Program-made: the position numbers and the translations under genes
Notes under the pieces: model-generated
Database searches by the model: none
The model's input: only the letters and a program-made list of their open reading frames with translations
What the model was told of the DNA's origin: nothing
Assembly: GCA_001643675.2 (NCBI GenBank)
Contig: LSRY02000026.1
Span: forward strand, 574,501-638,500
Source of the DNA: Monocercomonoides exilis
Lineage: Eukaryota > Preaxostyla > Oxymonadida > Polymastigidae
Direction of reading: 5' to 3'
DNA length: 64,000 nt
Part shown: positions 41,208-52,936 of the stretch, one piece after another
How positions within the stretch are numbered: position 1 is the stretch's first letter
Layout: each line of letters starts with the position of its first letter

Positions 41208-43102
41208 GGGGAAGGGGGAGAAGATGATGAAACCAATGAAAATGGAGCAATTGAGAATTGTGAAAAAATCCAATCCTTTTTATAAAGATGTTGATGATAA
41301 CTTGAGTAATGTCGATCGATAAAAATATGTCATTCGATGAGTTGATTTCAGATGAAATATACAATCTTCATCACAAAATATGTGAAATGGAGAGAGATGC
41401 AAACAGATAAAGATGGAAGTTCACAAATCGTTGACTGCCTTCGTGTGGTTGAACTGCTTTTCCCTCACAAAAAGAAAATTATGTTTGTCCAATGATGTCA
41501 ACAATTCAAATGAACTTCATGTATGATGAGGATATTGACGGAGAAGTATTCGAAATCGAAGAAAGCATTGACGATTGAAGAAGTTGACATCAATTGCAAA
41601 ATTTTCATATGAAAGGAGAAGAAAATGAAGAATTTTTTGATTATGTGATTGATGTGTCGATTCTGGCAATGAGCATCTTTTGTTGAGTGAGACTGTTGAG
41701 AATGATAAGGAAGGTGAAGAAGAAGGTGAATTAAAATAGAAGATGTAAGCTTTTCCAAGTCACGTTGGGAGATAGAAAAAACTGAATGTGTTCTGAATGT
41801 GAATGCCCAGCCAGCCCATCAGCCCCAACAAATAAGTCGCTTCTGCCGAACGCTCTCACAAATAAGCCTAACAAACTGCTTCTTCTCTCTTTCAAGCTCA
41901 TGTTAAGCATTGTTTGGTTATGCAGCATGCATAACAGATGTCAGAAGACACGAATGTCATCGTTGAATGCAATCCAAACAAGAATAATCTCAAAACTTTT
42001 GGCTCTTTTGAAAAAAAATAAAAAGGCTTCATTCAATGGCATTCCTGTTCATAGTCATTCTGTATTCATTCAAATATCACCTTTCAATAAAAATGAATGA
42101 AACAAAAAAAAAAAAAAAAATCAAACCATCTTTTTTGGCCTTGAATTATTTTCCCATCTCCAATGGATTGGTAATTATCGGTCCAACTGGTTTTCTTGTC
42201 CTTAGAATCCATTGTGAAGTTGGACATGAATTCAAGCGAAAACACATATTCTCCAAATTAACTCCTTTTCAAAACTCAATTCAACGGCAAGTCTTTGATG
42301 ATGGCTTTCCAAAGGGTTTTGTGCAAAAAGCAAATGAGATTGTAATTGAGGCCTGCTGAGTGCTTCGTTCTGTTCGCTTCCTCCATTGTCCAATCCCCAA
42401 TTTCCTTTCCTTTTCCACAAAACAAACTTCCCTCCAATAAGCCCATGTAAAATAAGTCCTGTGTAAAAGAAATGCTTGACGTGTCGCATTTCTCTCGACA
42501 TGAACAAAAAGTTCAATTCAATCTTTCTGATATTCTGTTCGCTTTTTCGCATCTTGCTTGGATTGCTTTTCATTCAAAATATAACAGCCGATGTTGCATC
42601 ATATGTTTTGTAATATATGACCATGTTCATATATCATGCAATTTCCCCCACAAATTCACTTTTCGCAAGCAATTGATGCAAACAGCCACCCGCTCCTCCA
42701 TCTGTAAATAAAATCCCTGTTCTTCTGCAGTGCAATAAATCGCATGGTTGCATCTATGGACGATAACCTAAGCAGCTCAAACATGCTCTGGCTGGCAAAT
42801 CATCAATCAAAAATCTTAACTAATATAATTATAGGTTAGATACCCTTATTTATTTGTTCAAAAAAAGACTATTTTGTTTCACGGATTTGCTTGTTTTGAG
42901 GTTAAAGGCATTGATGGCAAAAGAATATGTATGGACTTCTGTGTTATTATAAATATTTGATTTGATGTGTTTGAATTCTTTTAATTTGAACAAAAACGAA
43001 TATTTCGAAAATGAATTTATTTGTTGTTTTGAATTCATTTTGCGATTTCACAGTCCCCTTCAAAAGGACAAACATTTCTTGGTTTGCAAAGTATTAAAAG
43101 AA
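41208..43102. other. Intergenic, no defensible gene
   Basis: Short ORFs occur on both strands (for example 41786-42100 plus and 42232-42573 minus), with mixed composition and no recognisable domain or homolog in the window. Confidence 0.45.
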
Positions 43103-44486
43103 ATGAATGGTTGGATTAACAAATGCTTCTTATTTCTCTTTTGATTTTTTCACTTTTTTAGAGAAACTTTCACAGTTGGAACAATTCACTGAAACCGAAC
43201 AAAAGCAGAAAATCCTTGAAATGAATGAAATAATTGATAGAATGAATAATTTTGAGTTGCTTATTGTTTTCAATCCTGAAATATTCAACAAAATTCGAAA
43301 AATGATTGAAGAAAAGAAACTGACTTTGGAGAATGCTATTCTGTTATTGAAGCATGCTGGATTTTGGAATGCGTTGAAAGATATGCCTATTCATGAATTT
43401 GGAAAATCTTCATTGGAAAATAGATTCGAGAAGATGATTGTTGAAGAAGAAAAGAAAAATGAAGAAAAGAATGAAAAGCTCTTGGTTGATCTTTGTGAAT
43501 GTTATTTGCTGCTCTCTAATGGTCTTGCTTTAACAAATATTGTTTCAATAATTGTACCTTGCCTTTTGAAAGCTGCGTTGAACAAAGAGGAAAACGAGGA
43601 AGCTCAAAAGGAAGTTGAAATGGCTTTGCTGGCTTTGAAAAATCTCGGGATGTGGAAGGTTTGAATATTCTATTTCATTTTTGATATCGTTGTATTATTT
43701 TCTTATTATTTTAATTTTTAGCATGTTGAACAAGAACTGTATTTGGATAAGACAATAGAAATAATCAAATATCATCAGGAGCATTACAACTTGACGCGAC
43801 TTGCTTATCAGCCTGCTTGGCAGTTTCTAATCTTCAGATTTTGCAAAGACAAAAGTTTGGAAGAATTGATTGCAAATGAGCTTCATTTTGCAAGAGAGGC
43901 AATTAAAGAATAAGAATATCTGTCAAAGTGTATCGACTGGAAGAGAGAGAAGGAAGCGGAGAAAGATGGAAAAGAAATAAAAGAACTTGTTTTATTAAAC
44001 TGGATCCAAACACTCTCTTCTTTCTTTGAGAACTGTCTTTTGTGGAATGAAGAATATGTTGAGCTTTTCAGCAGCATTGTTCAGGTGTCTCGAGCAGTAA
44101 GAGAAAATCAAAGAGAAATTTGCGATTGGTGCATTTATTCCTTGAGAAAAGCAGCAGAAAATAGAAGCGTGAACGTTGAAGGATTTCTAAAATGCGCAGC
44201 TGTTGATGCTGTTTTGGAGGGGATACAGCGGCCAACGTTGAATGATATGACAACATATGAAAGCTTGCAATTCTTTATGGGAGTTTCAAGGAAATTGAAA
44301 GAAGAGGAAGATGAAGAAAAAAAAGAAGCGAAAAGAAAGGCAGCAAAAAGGAAGGCGCTTGAAAAAATGGAAGAAGAAGGATATGAAGATACCATCATCA
44401 GCTTTCATAAAAAGTTTTATTATCTCTATAGAAAATATCAATATTATTTATCGTCAAAAATTTCAGATTATTTTGTGAATGTTTGA
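43103..44486 (+). pseudogene. Helical-family member with one nonsense codon
   Basis: Plus strand exons 43103-43109 (ATG AAT G; start uncertain), 43162-43658 and 43722-44486, with 52- and 63-base GT..AG introns that keep the family frame. Landmarks match the intact gene at 16789: KLSQLEQF, EEKKLTLENAILLLKHAG, LCECYLLLSNG, CLLKAA, then IEIIKYHQEHYNLT, LHFAREA, and EEEGYEDTIISFH ending YFVNV and TGA. A TAA at 43911-43913 lies where relatives have Leu or Val, in AIKE/EYLSKCIDW. Everything downstream stays open and conserved for 190 codons, so the mutation is recent or the codon is read through. It lies 50 bases from the right end of the minus-strand DIRS element. Confidence 0.75.
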
Positions 44487-44537
44487 GAAAACGAAAAATT
44501 CATTTTTTGCTACTCAAAATTTTTGTTTTTCTTGAAA

Positions 44538-44599
44538 AAGAAAATATGAAATTCACTTTCTTCTCTTCGATCTGAGAGTATCACTTAAGGGTCAGTCAC
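44538..44599 (-). repeat. DIRS-B 3' terminal repeat
   Basis: The plus strand reads 'tgaaattcactttcttctcttcg...gggtcagtcac'. The inner part is shared with the 5' terminus; the outer part pairs with the internal region. Confidence 0.8.
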
Positions 44600-44770
44600 C
44601 CAAGCGAATCTGGTTTAAAAAAGTGAAGTGTGGAAAATGCGCGTGAAAATACAAATTGCGCTTGAAGAGAAAAAGGTGAAATGGGTTTCAAAATGGGTTT
44701 TGGGTTGGTATTGCATCTGGAACCTGTTTAAAGCTTTCTTCATAGGGTGGGAGTGAAAACGCGGTGGGTG

Positions 44771-44872
44771 AAGAGAAGAAAGTGAATTTCATATTTTTTT
44801 TTCTAATCAAAACACAAGCATTTTGATTTACAAGAAAACATTCATTCACTTTCTTCTCTTCGATCTGAGAGT
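44771..44872 (-). repeat. DIRS-B internal complementary region
   Basis: Contains the end-to-end junction: 'gaagaaagtgaatttcat' complementary to the outer 3' end, the hairpin 'atcaaaacacaagcattttgat', and 'aagaaaacattcattcac' complementary to the outer 5' end. Confidence 0.85.
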
Positions 44873-44888
44873 TTGGAGTAATTGGGCG

Positions 44889-46200
44889 TTATGGATTACT
44901 TTCTGAATTTTCTCTTTCCATCATTTCTTTTCTTCTCTGTGATCTTGTTCGAATAATAAACTGGATACATTTTTCTTCGATGATTTCACTTGTGTCTTTC
45001 TCGTTTTCATTGTTCGTTGTATTTAATTGCTTTTCGTGGATAGATTGAGACTCATTATCATCTGGTTCTTCGATACGGTCTGGTTGTGAGATCTTTTCCC
45101 TTGCTTTCTCTGTTTCATGGCCTTCTGGCAAACGAGATTGTTGATTGATGGGAATAATGGAATCTTTTTCGTCTGGTATGGATGCGGATGGAGGAATTGT
45201 GGAAGGCTGATGAATTGCTTTCTTTGTCTCCTGATTCGAAGATATAATCTGGGCCATCTTGTTTGATATGTTAGATTTGAAATAATGTTTGATCACCGTG
45301 TTGCTTCTGGGGGATAATCTTGCGAATTTTGCCACCTGCTCGACTGGAGTTCCCGCCATTGTTAAGGCTGATATGGAGGCATGTTTCAAGGTGTATGGGC
45401 TGTAGTTCGACGGGATTCTTGCATCTTTCATCATTTCGCTTGCTGCTTTTCGAATTGCACGGGCATTCATTGGATCATATGTTGAAGAGCTCAGAAATAG
45501 TTTATTTGCAGCTGGATTGTGATTTTTCACTCGATCCCATAAATCTTTAACGGCTGTTGCTGGACATATCAAACTTTCCTTGTCGAGGAATGGGATGACA
45601 ATGTTGCTTCTTTCAAGTCCAGTTTTCAGTGATGTATTCAGGTTTATTGATTGCTTATCTATTTCTGATTCCTTGAGATTGATTCTTTCCAATTCTGTGA
45701 AGCGGCACGCAGAGAACATCATGCATAAACAAATTGTTTTCCTTGTCAGCTGTGAGAATGACAAATTTTCGTTCTGTCCAATCGTTTCTATATGCGTGAA
45801 GAGTTGTTGAGGGTTCCACATATCATCCTGTCTCTTTTTCTTTCTGCATTCCGATCTCCTGAATGATCTAAACAGGATTGAAATCAAGGTGTTCTCTAAA
45901 GTGATTTTCCGTATAATACTGATGTTAGGAATGAAATGGCAGATCTGACAATTCTCAATGAAGAAGCTTTCATTCCGTTGTTTTTCAAGGCAACAAACAC
46001 ATCCAAGCATCTTTTTTGCCAAATCTGAAATTTTGAAGGGATGTCTTTGAATTTTAACTGATCCCATCCGTCTTTGAAATGCGCGAAACCATAAGTGTAT
46101 CCCATCCATGTTGCACTAGCGACGCTGTTTTTGCACTCTTCGGCCAGTTCACGTGACATGCTTCTTGATGCTAAAATCTCGTTCCACCACGATTTTCCCT
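44889..46200 (-). pseudogene. DIRS-B tyrosine recombinase with a frameshift
   Basis: The N-terminal part (ELAEECKNSVASATW, FAHFKDGW, AISFLTSVLYGKSL) is read in the frame that ends at 45896. The catalytic part (from ENTLISILFRSFRR) is read in the frame ending at 44889, so a frameshift lies near 45895-45900. The catalytic part keeps the box I Arg (SACRFTELERI), YTLKHASISAL with Lys in place of the usual box II Arg, and the candidate Tyr in VIKHYFKSN. The charged tail ends IIRTRSQRRKEMMEREN and TAA, at the same relative place as in the other copies. Confidence 0.8.
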
Positions 46201-46206
46201 TTTCAG

Positions 46207-48010
46207 TTATGGATTGATTAGGCATATCCTCAGTCTTCCTGGAGGAAGCGTTGCATTCATTAGCTTCATCCATCTTCCTTCCTTGATTATCTCCTCCGTT
46301 CTCCTCCATGTCCAAGAGATGTGATTTGTGTTGTTCAGAAGAGGTTCCCATATCTGACCTTTCCAATCTGGAAGAAGAAGAAGAACTCGAGCTTTCTCCA
46401 TCGCTGCTTTTCGGATCACTGCTGGAATCAAAGGAACCGGTGGATGCGCAAGAACTGTCTCGTTTCTCCATGAAATTTGCAACCCGTCTTGACTTAAATT
46501 GCTTCCTGGTCCGCACCATCTCGTTGATTTTGTGTTTTCTTTTGTTGCGAAGGCATCGAGTGTGATGTTCGTTTGAAGCTGACTGGTGATCTCTTCGAGT
46601 GCTTCTTGTTCGACTTCGTAATCTCCTCCTTTTGCCAATCTCGATAGGCCATCTGCTCTGACGTTTCTCTCTCCGGGAATATGTTGAGCTTTCACAACAA
46701 CTTTCAGCGCTTGGGTTTGATTCCATATTTTCTTCAGAAGGGTTCTGAGATTCGGACCCGCTCCTCATCGATTCAGATTGAAAACTGCTGTTGTGTTGTC
46801 TGATCGAATAAGCAGATTTCTTATTTTTTGATTTCGAATGGAATTTGAGAAATGCGCGATGGCTTGATTTATAGCGAATAGCTCTCTGTAATTTGAACTT
46901 TGGTTTCTGACTTGAAGTGGAAGAGTTTTGTGAAAGTCCAGCATTTGGTTGTTGACTTTTAGTGTTGCGCCTATGGCAAACCCTGATGCATCTGTCGTAA
47001 GAATTGCTTCTGGTCGAAACACTGGGTTCAATCTCCTTGGTTGGTTCTCTTTCAGCCTTTCGCTCCACTTCATGAGGCAATTTGTTATCGATGCATTCAC
47101 GCGCATTTTTCCTTGCCATCCATTCAGACTCAAAGCTTTGTTTAGGAGTTTGTACAGTTGTGACAAATTCAGGGAGGCTTCTTGATACACGAATCTTGTT
47201 GCGTTCAGTTTCCCTATCAACGAGGCAAACTTCTTTATCGAAACAACTCTGTTGTTCTGGGCAACCCTCATCCATTTCTTGCACTCTTTCATCAGTTCGG
47301 TTTTCTTCGATTCCTCTATCTGTACCACAAACTGATTGGAATTTGTTGAACATCGAAAGAGTTTTCTCCACAATAATATTGAGTTCCTGCGGGTCTTGAT
47401 GAAGAAGAACGATATCGTCCAGGTATGCAATTGTTCTCACTTTCCATTCCTCCCTCATGTATTTCAGAACTTTTCTCATCACTTTTGTGAACGTTCGAGG
47501 AGCTTCTTTGTATCCGAAAGGCATTCCGTGGAAAGAGTAGTATTTTTCTTTGAAAACAAACGAAAGTGATGAAGATAATTCTTCGCCGACTTTTATAAGA
47601 TAATAAGCTTGGCTTAAGTCCAATGTGACTGAGTAATCCTTTTCTTGTATTATTTTCTCCACTGTTCTGTGGTCTTCTTACTTGATATAAATCGTCTTGA
47701 TTTCATTGTTGAGTCTTCGGCAATCCACGATTTGCCTCCAGCCACCGTCTTTCTTTCTGATAACAAACACTGGGTTCAAATGCTTCACATCCTTCTCCTG
47801 AATTGGCCTGATGATATTTGTTTCCAGTTGCTTCTTGATCATCTCTGAAAAGGATTGTTGGGCTTCTTGACTCTTGTGCTCCAAAGGGTTGAATACTCCT
47901 GTTTTCTTGAGTGATTCCTTCGCAGCTTTGCTCCTCCATACAGGAATTACTCCTTTCCCAATAATTCATGCTCCTCCAATTTTTTCCCATTCTTCTCGAA
48001 ATAAACAAGT
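46207..48010 (-). pseudogene. DIRS-B reverse transcriptase-RNase H, broken
   Basis: Segments align in order with ORF2 of element A: GKGVIPVWRS, LNPVFVIRKKDGGWRQIVDCRR, TLDLSQAYYLIK (motif A), GMPFGYKEAPR (motif B), AYLDDIVLLH (motif C), then TTDASGFAIG, RELFAIN, RSDNTTAVF and RADGLSRLAK of RNase H, and DAFATKENTKSTRW. Defects: a TGA near 47970, a TAA at 47665-47663 where element A has Gln, a deletion of about 27 codons with frame change near 47345 just after the YLDD motif, and a TGA at 46767-46765 where element A has Trp. The RNase H catalytic Asp in SDNT is intact here. Confidence 0.8.
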
Positions 48011-48072
48011 TCTTCCTCCAACCATTGCCTCTTGTCGGACTTCTGCGGGCTGCAGAATGCTGTTCGTTTCTT

Positions 48073-48915
48073 CTATTGGAATTCTCGCTCCCCTGATTGT
48101 CTTCTTGAAGCGAAACCTGAAGCTCTTGGCCGCAGCCGGATTTGGTTTTGTTGTCTTGACAACCGGGGAGCTCTTTGAAAAAATCTGTGGCTAGCTGATC
48201 TTCTGGTTGGAATTGTTCTGGCTGTTATCGAACTTCTTCTCATAGGCCAGCTCGTTGTTTGCAGTTTGAATTGTTGGCTCTTTTCTGTTTTTCTCCATTC
48301 TTCAAGGACTTCTGATTGCCTTTGAGTTAGAAGACTGGAAGCTGTGCTCTCCTTCATCTGTGCAGCTGCCCTAAAGCCGAATCTTCCTTGAATTCTTACA
48401 GATCTTGCTTCCTTCAGCGCTTTTGAAACGAATAAAATTGCATCTGCAATTGATCCTTTTTCGTCATCTTTTTCTTTTTATTTCGCATGTGTGTAAAGCA
48501 GAATTTTAATGGTCGGATATAGAACAGCTTCAGTTCGCTCGCCTGCCTTATCCAATGCGTCGTTCATCCAATTATCTGTTCTCGAAGCTGCAGGAGGGGC
48601 CTTTGGCAGAAATGGACTTAAATCATCTTCCTTCAGGTCAATAATAAGATCTTCCAAATATCTTTCTGGCAAATCCATATCATATAAGCTGCAATCCGGA
48701 TCTCTGAGAAATATTGTTTTAAAACTATTTTCCAGCAGCAAACTATCCTCGCCATGGCTTTCTTTGGCTTCTGGAGCTCCCGGGATCTGTTGTGAAAATT
48801 CAGAACTGGAATGAGCAGTCATACTCGAGAACATCTCTCCCGGAGGTCCATCTGACATCATTGATGTGGCAGAATTCAACGCGGGTCCAGTGCTGAGTGG
48901 AGAGCTAGGGAGCAT
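48073..48915 (-). pseudogene. DIRS-B gag-like ORF with one in-frame TAA
   Basis: The frame from the ATG at 48915 to the TAG at 48073-48075 is 843 bases, exactly the length of gag ORF1 in element A. It contains LYDMDLPE, LSPFLPKAPP, DALDKAGERTE and LLTQRQSEVLEE at matching positions. The only break is a TAA at 48480-48478 (codon 146), in a poorly conserved charged stretch. The shared TAG ending shows that TAG acts as a terminator in this element. Confidence 0.8.
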
Positions 48916-48933
48916 TCTTTTTTCAGATTCGCC

Positions 48934-49020
48934 GTGACTGACCCTTAAGTGATACTCTCAGATCGAAGAGAAGAAAGTGAATGAATGTTTTCTTAAAAAT
49001 CAAAATGCTTGCGTTTTGAT
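48934..49020 (-). repeat. DIRS-B 5' terminal repeat with hairpin
   Basis: The plus strand starts 'gtgactgacccttaagtgat' and ends with the hairpin 'atcaaaatgcttgcgttttgat' (48999-49020). Confidence 0.8.
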
Positions 49021-50176
49021 TCCTTTGAAAATTCGTTCAATCCATTTTTTTCTCTGTTTTGAAAAAACTTTGAACTGAATTTTTGATATGAGAAACAAAT
49101 AAATGATAAAATCAGAAACCAAATAGTTTCGTCTTTTCCACATTTCTTTCTATGCATGATTATCAAATGTATTCTATTGATTATATTTTTCCAAGCAGTT
49201 TACGCACGTAAATAATCTCAATACATGATTTAATAGTCAACCTTGTTTATCTTATTTCCCTCAAAGCCAAATCATGTATTTTGATACGAAGGATCTGCTT
49301 TATTTTTACGATTTCATGCTGCATGGTTTCTTATTTTTTTGTTTATGCAAATAATTTTCATCATCCATTGATCGAAAACACAAAACTATTTGTTATTTTC
49401 TACTGTTATTTCTTTCTTAAACTTGAGAATAACAACAGAAAAAATCATTTGAAAAAAACTTAACAAAAATTTTTGACAGATTTGAAAATTTAAATGAGGG
49501 ATAAACGTTTTCCTAATTTGTTGAAGGTTTTTTTTAGAATGAATTTGTTCTTAAGGTTAGCTGAACTTTGAAATAGAGCTGCCTTTCATGGATAACAACC
49601 TTTTATAATTGAAAATCTTTATGAAAATGGAAAGTCTTTCAACTGAACAAAATTAAAATCAACTAAAAAAATTTCAGATATTTATCAAAGATTAATCAAA
49701 AGATATGAATGCGACAAAGAAAAATCATTATGCTCAGAGTCATTGAAGAATAATTATTGTGTCAGAAGTTGCTTTTATGTTTTGAAATGAAAATGGCATT
49801 CTGAAAATTTCTAATCTTATTCTCATCGATTTTTCATAAAAATTTGTGCGAATCTCATCTTTTTGAAGTTTTATCGTAATACCTTTTTTCGGTTTTGATT
49901 TCTACAAACAAATGAAAGAATATATTAATACCGAAAGGATTTATGAGATAAACTTTAAAGAAATCAAAGACAAACTTTTTTTCACGTAATATTCATGTCA
50001 AAATGCTTCCACTTTCGATTCTTAAAAATCCCACTCATTTTTTCTCAAACCTTTCAATATGATGTCAGATGAAGAAAATGTTTTCAAATTCATTTCTGTT
50101 ATATTCAAGAATAGGATCCTTAATAGTTAAAGAAAACGACAAAACAAAACAAAAAAAAACTTTTTAAATACCAGAC
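49021..50176. other. Intergenic, no gene seen
   Basis: AT-rich sequence between DIRS-B and the second Merlin-like relic. No repeat partner or coding signal was found. Confidence 0.6.
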
Positions 50177-51063
50177 TTATTCCTCCTCAATAACAGTGAC
50201 ATCTTCGAAAGATGATTTCACGAAAACCTCGAAAAAATCATCAAAATTCTTATCTGGATTTCTTAGATAAGTGAACTCATGCAAATAATTGGACAAATAC
50301 TTCCTTTGGACACCATGTCGAGGAAGAAAATGCTTTTAAAGTGACCATGACCGTTCGATCCTGTTTGTGTGACACTTTGTTAATGAATCAACAAAGTGAT
50401 TTTTGTGATTAACAGTTCGATGGATAAAACCAAGCGTGTTTAATGAACTATGCCCTTTCCAACAGTCAGTATTAATTGTTGTGTTTTTTTTAACAGCTGA
50501 TTTAATGAGAGATTGCAACACAGGTTTTGTTCGATTTGGTACAATTTATAGAAACAAATTACTCTTTCCTTTTGCTGTTTCAGGCCTTTCAACACCCCCA
50601 ACAATCCATAGTAATGGTTTTCTTCTTCCCACTTTTTTCTTTCTTCGATAAAAAGCAGCTTCATCGATTTCAATCGTTTTATTTTCTCCTCCAATTTTGA
50701 ATTTGTGTTGCTGCTGATGAAGAACAATTGCTTTCCTCAATAAAGCATAAAGCTTTACAATTGTGGAGACATTCACTGATGCCAAAATTGCTGCTTTAAG
50801 CTGTTCCAAATGAAGCCAAAAACAAAAAAGCAATAACGCTAATCTTCCGTAATGGTAACTTAATTTTTTCAAAAACAGTGTTGCTTCTTAATGATTTTTT
50901 TACAGTGTTTGCACCTAAAATTGTAGTAATTTCCTCTTTCAAGTTGGAAATTCATGTATTTTTTGCATTTCCAACAAAACATAGATGAATGAATAAAATT
51001 TTTGTTCTGCAGCCATTTGATTGTCTTCAGTTCATCTTGAAACAAATTATTAAGCTCTTCCAA
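50177..51063 (-). pseudogene. Decayed Merlin/IS1595-like transposase 2
   Basis: The minus strand shows the family order clearly. A zinc ribbon with paired CxxC motifs (FCWKCKKYM, FRCKHCKKI) is followed by EKIKLPLRKIS, then a segment ending ENKTIEIDEAAF (first Asp), RKPLLWIVGGVER, NTDCWKGHSSL (second Asp), VNHKNHFVDS, NRIERSWSL (late Glu), and LPRHGVQRKYLSNYLHEF. Two frame changes lie between 50750 and 50890. TAA codons interrupt at about 50545 and 50337, and the C-terminus ends in TAA at 50177. The D-D-E residues are all recognisable, so this copy is younger than the one at 37132. Terminal inverted repeats were not identified. Confidence 0.8.
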
Positions 51064-51289
51064 ATGTTTCCTCTCAACCCCATCGAATGGAATTTTGAAA
51101 TAGGAATATTGATAATTAATGAAAAGGGACTACTCCCATTATTTTTTTGTTTTTTCTGAGTTCAAAATTATTTCGAATTCACTTCTTCGTTTAATAACTT
51201 CATTTTTTTATGAAATAAAATAACTAGCAATCGACAAAAACGTGAGAAAGACAGGCTTATTCTGCAGTCGATGAAACCATTACTTGCCG

Positions 51290-52850
51290 AAACTTCGTGT
51301 TATCTTGATAAATCCTTAGCATCAAAAGGAGAAGTTTGGTTCAATGCCATCCACCACATAATAGGATTTTCCATCGATATGGTCAATCTGTGCGAATCCA
51401 GCTTTTCGCCATCAACATGGAACGGATATTTACTAAGTTTCGCTCGTTTCTAAGAATAGTGGGCTGTGTGCAACTATGGTCCACCTCCAAGTGATTTGTC
51501 TGACTGGGTAATAAAATGTGCAGATATCTTTCTTGGACTTCACGACAAGGGACAAAAATTGTCTTCGCTATGCAAAACACGTTCAGCAATTTCACTTGTA
51601 TTTCAACTGTTATTCGAAAAGCAGTTAGCAGATTATCCATTAATGAAGATTCTTTTCCGATCTTTCCAAAGACTTGAAAGAAGAAAGAAGAAAAACAAAC
51701 CTCCGATATGGAATCCAAGAGTTCTTTTGTTCTACATAGCAACCTTAGGTGAAAACAAAGATCTGGATAATGACACACTCATGAAGAAAACAATCTGCCT
51801 GTGTATCCTTTTTTTTGCATGACGCTTCACTGAAATCGAAAGAATAAGCCTTACACATTCCACAATAAAAGAGGACTCAATTGCCCTTGACACCTCATTG
51901 AAGACCAGAATGGAAAAAACGGACATCATCATCCCATTCCTCCGAGAAACACCACTGATTTGCCCTGCATCAGCTGTGAAGGAATTATGGTTAAGAGTGG
52001 AAAAGATACAAGCAAATTCTGACCACTTGTTTCTGAACGAAATTACAAAAAAGCCACTGTCTTCAAGAGCCCTGAGAAAACTTGCATCTGAAATCATTCA
52101 CAAATCAGGAATTGCAGAATGTTTCGGACCTTGATCACTTTAGCACGCTTCAATATCTGCCTTAACAATGTCTGGAATGCCCATAGCACAAGTTGCCAAG
52201 TTCGCAAGGCTGTCTCCGCAAAGCGATAAGATAACGAACTGCTATTTTCAATCAGATGTCTCTTCCTCTTGCACAAGAGCTGTTGCAGTTCAATCAACCA
52301 AAATCAACGTTCAAAGTGAAACACAAAGTGACTCAGCTGATCCACATTTAGTGAACTTGAGAATCTCAGAAGAAAGTTATGCAAGCAGAAATGACGGCGA
52401 TGATTCAACCACAGCTGAGAACGAACAGGAGGAAGTGGATAGAAGTGGAGATTCAGAATCTTTACACATGACAAAGTGAGTACAAATGTTGAAGATAAAA
52501 AGGAAAAACAGCAGATTTCACAGCAATCAGGGAAAAGCTGTTTGGAATTCAACATCAGATTGTCTTAAGCCAAGTCGAATCGAGGAACCAGAAGACAACA
52601 ACATCGAAGAACCTAAAGAGAAGAACCAGAGCGAAAGAAAGATCGAACAAGAAGTCATACAAGAAAAACACGTTCAGTTTATAATAAGAACCAGAACACA
52701 AGCAAAGCAAGAGTTACTAGAAAAAATGTTGAAAAACGGAGATTTCTAAATCTACTTAATCCTATTGATGCTTCACGTCTTCTCAATTAAGTATTTCTCT
52801 CAAAACATAAGAGAAGGAAGTGAGAGTCACATTTTCTTTTTTAATAAAAT
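51290..52850 (+). mobile_element. DIRS-type retrotransposon relic 2
   Basis: Close copy of 780-2330 (relic 1): recombinase plus charged tail and the start of the internal complementary region ('ctctcaaaacataagagaagg'). It shares five nonsense codons with relic 1: 51451 TAA, 51457 TAG, 51820 TGA, 52132 TGA and 52141 TAG. One further TGA, at about 52477, is private. The RNase H part is absent. It ends about 90 bases from the stop codon of the broken surface-protein gene. Confidence 0.85.
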
Positions 52851-52936
52851 CAAAGTAAAAATAATAATAAGCGTGTCACTTTTCTTTGTCAATATGCATC
52901 AACAACAATCACTGACTGCACTCCTCCATTTATTTT

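Larger units (their letters stand above)
44538..49020 (-). mobile_element. Full-length DIRS-type retrotransposon B
   Basis: A 4.5-kb element on the minus strand with the same layout as element A but diverged sequence: 5' terminus 48934-49020 with hairpin (48999-49020), gag ORF, RT/RNase H, recombinase, internal complementary region 44771-44872 and 3' terminus 44538-44599. The termini share 'gtgactgacccttaagtgat' and 'gaagagaagaaagtgaat' (in complement) and differ outside. ORFs are damaged: a TAA in gag, stops and a deletion in ORF2, and a frameshift in the recombinase. It inserted next to the helical-family gene at 43103-44486. Confidence 0.87.
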
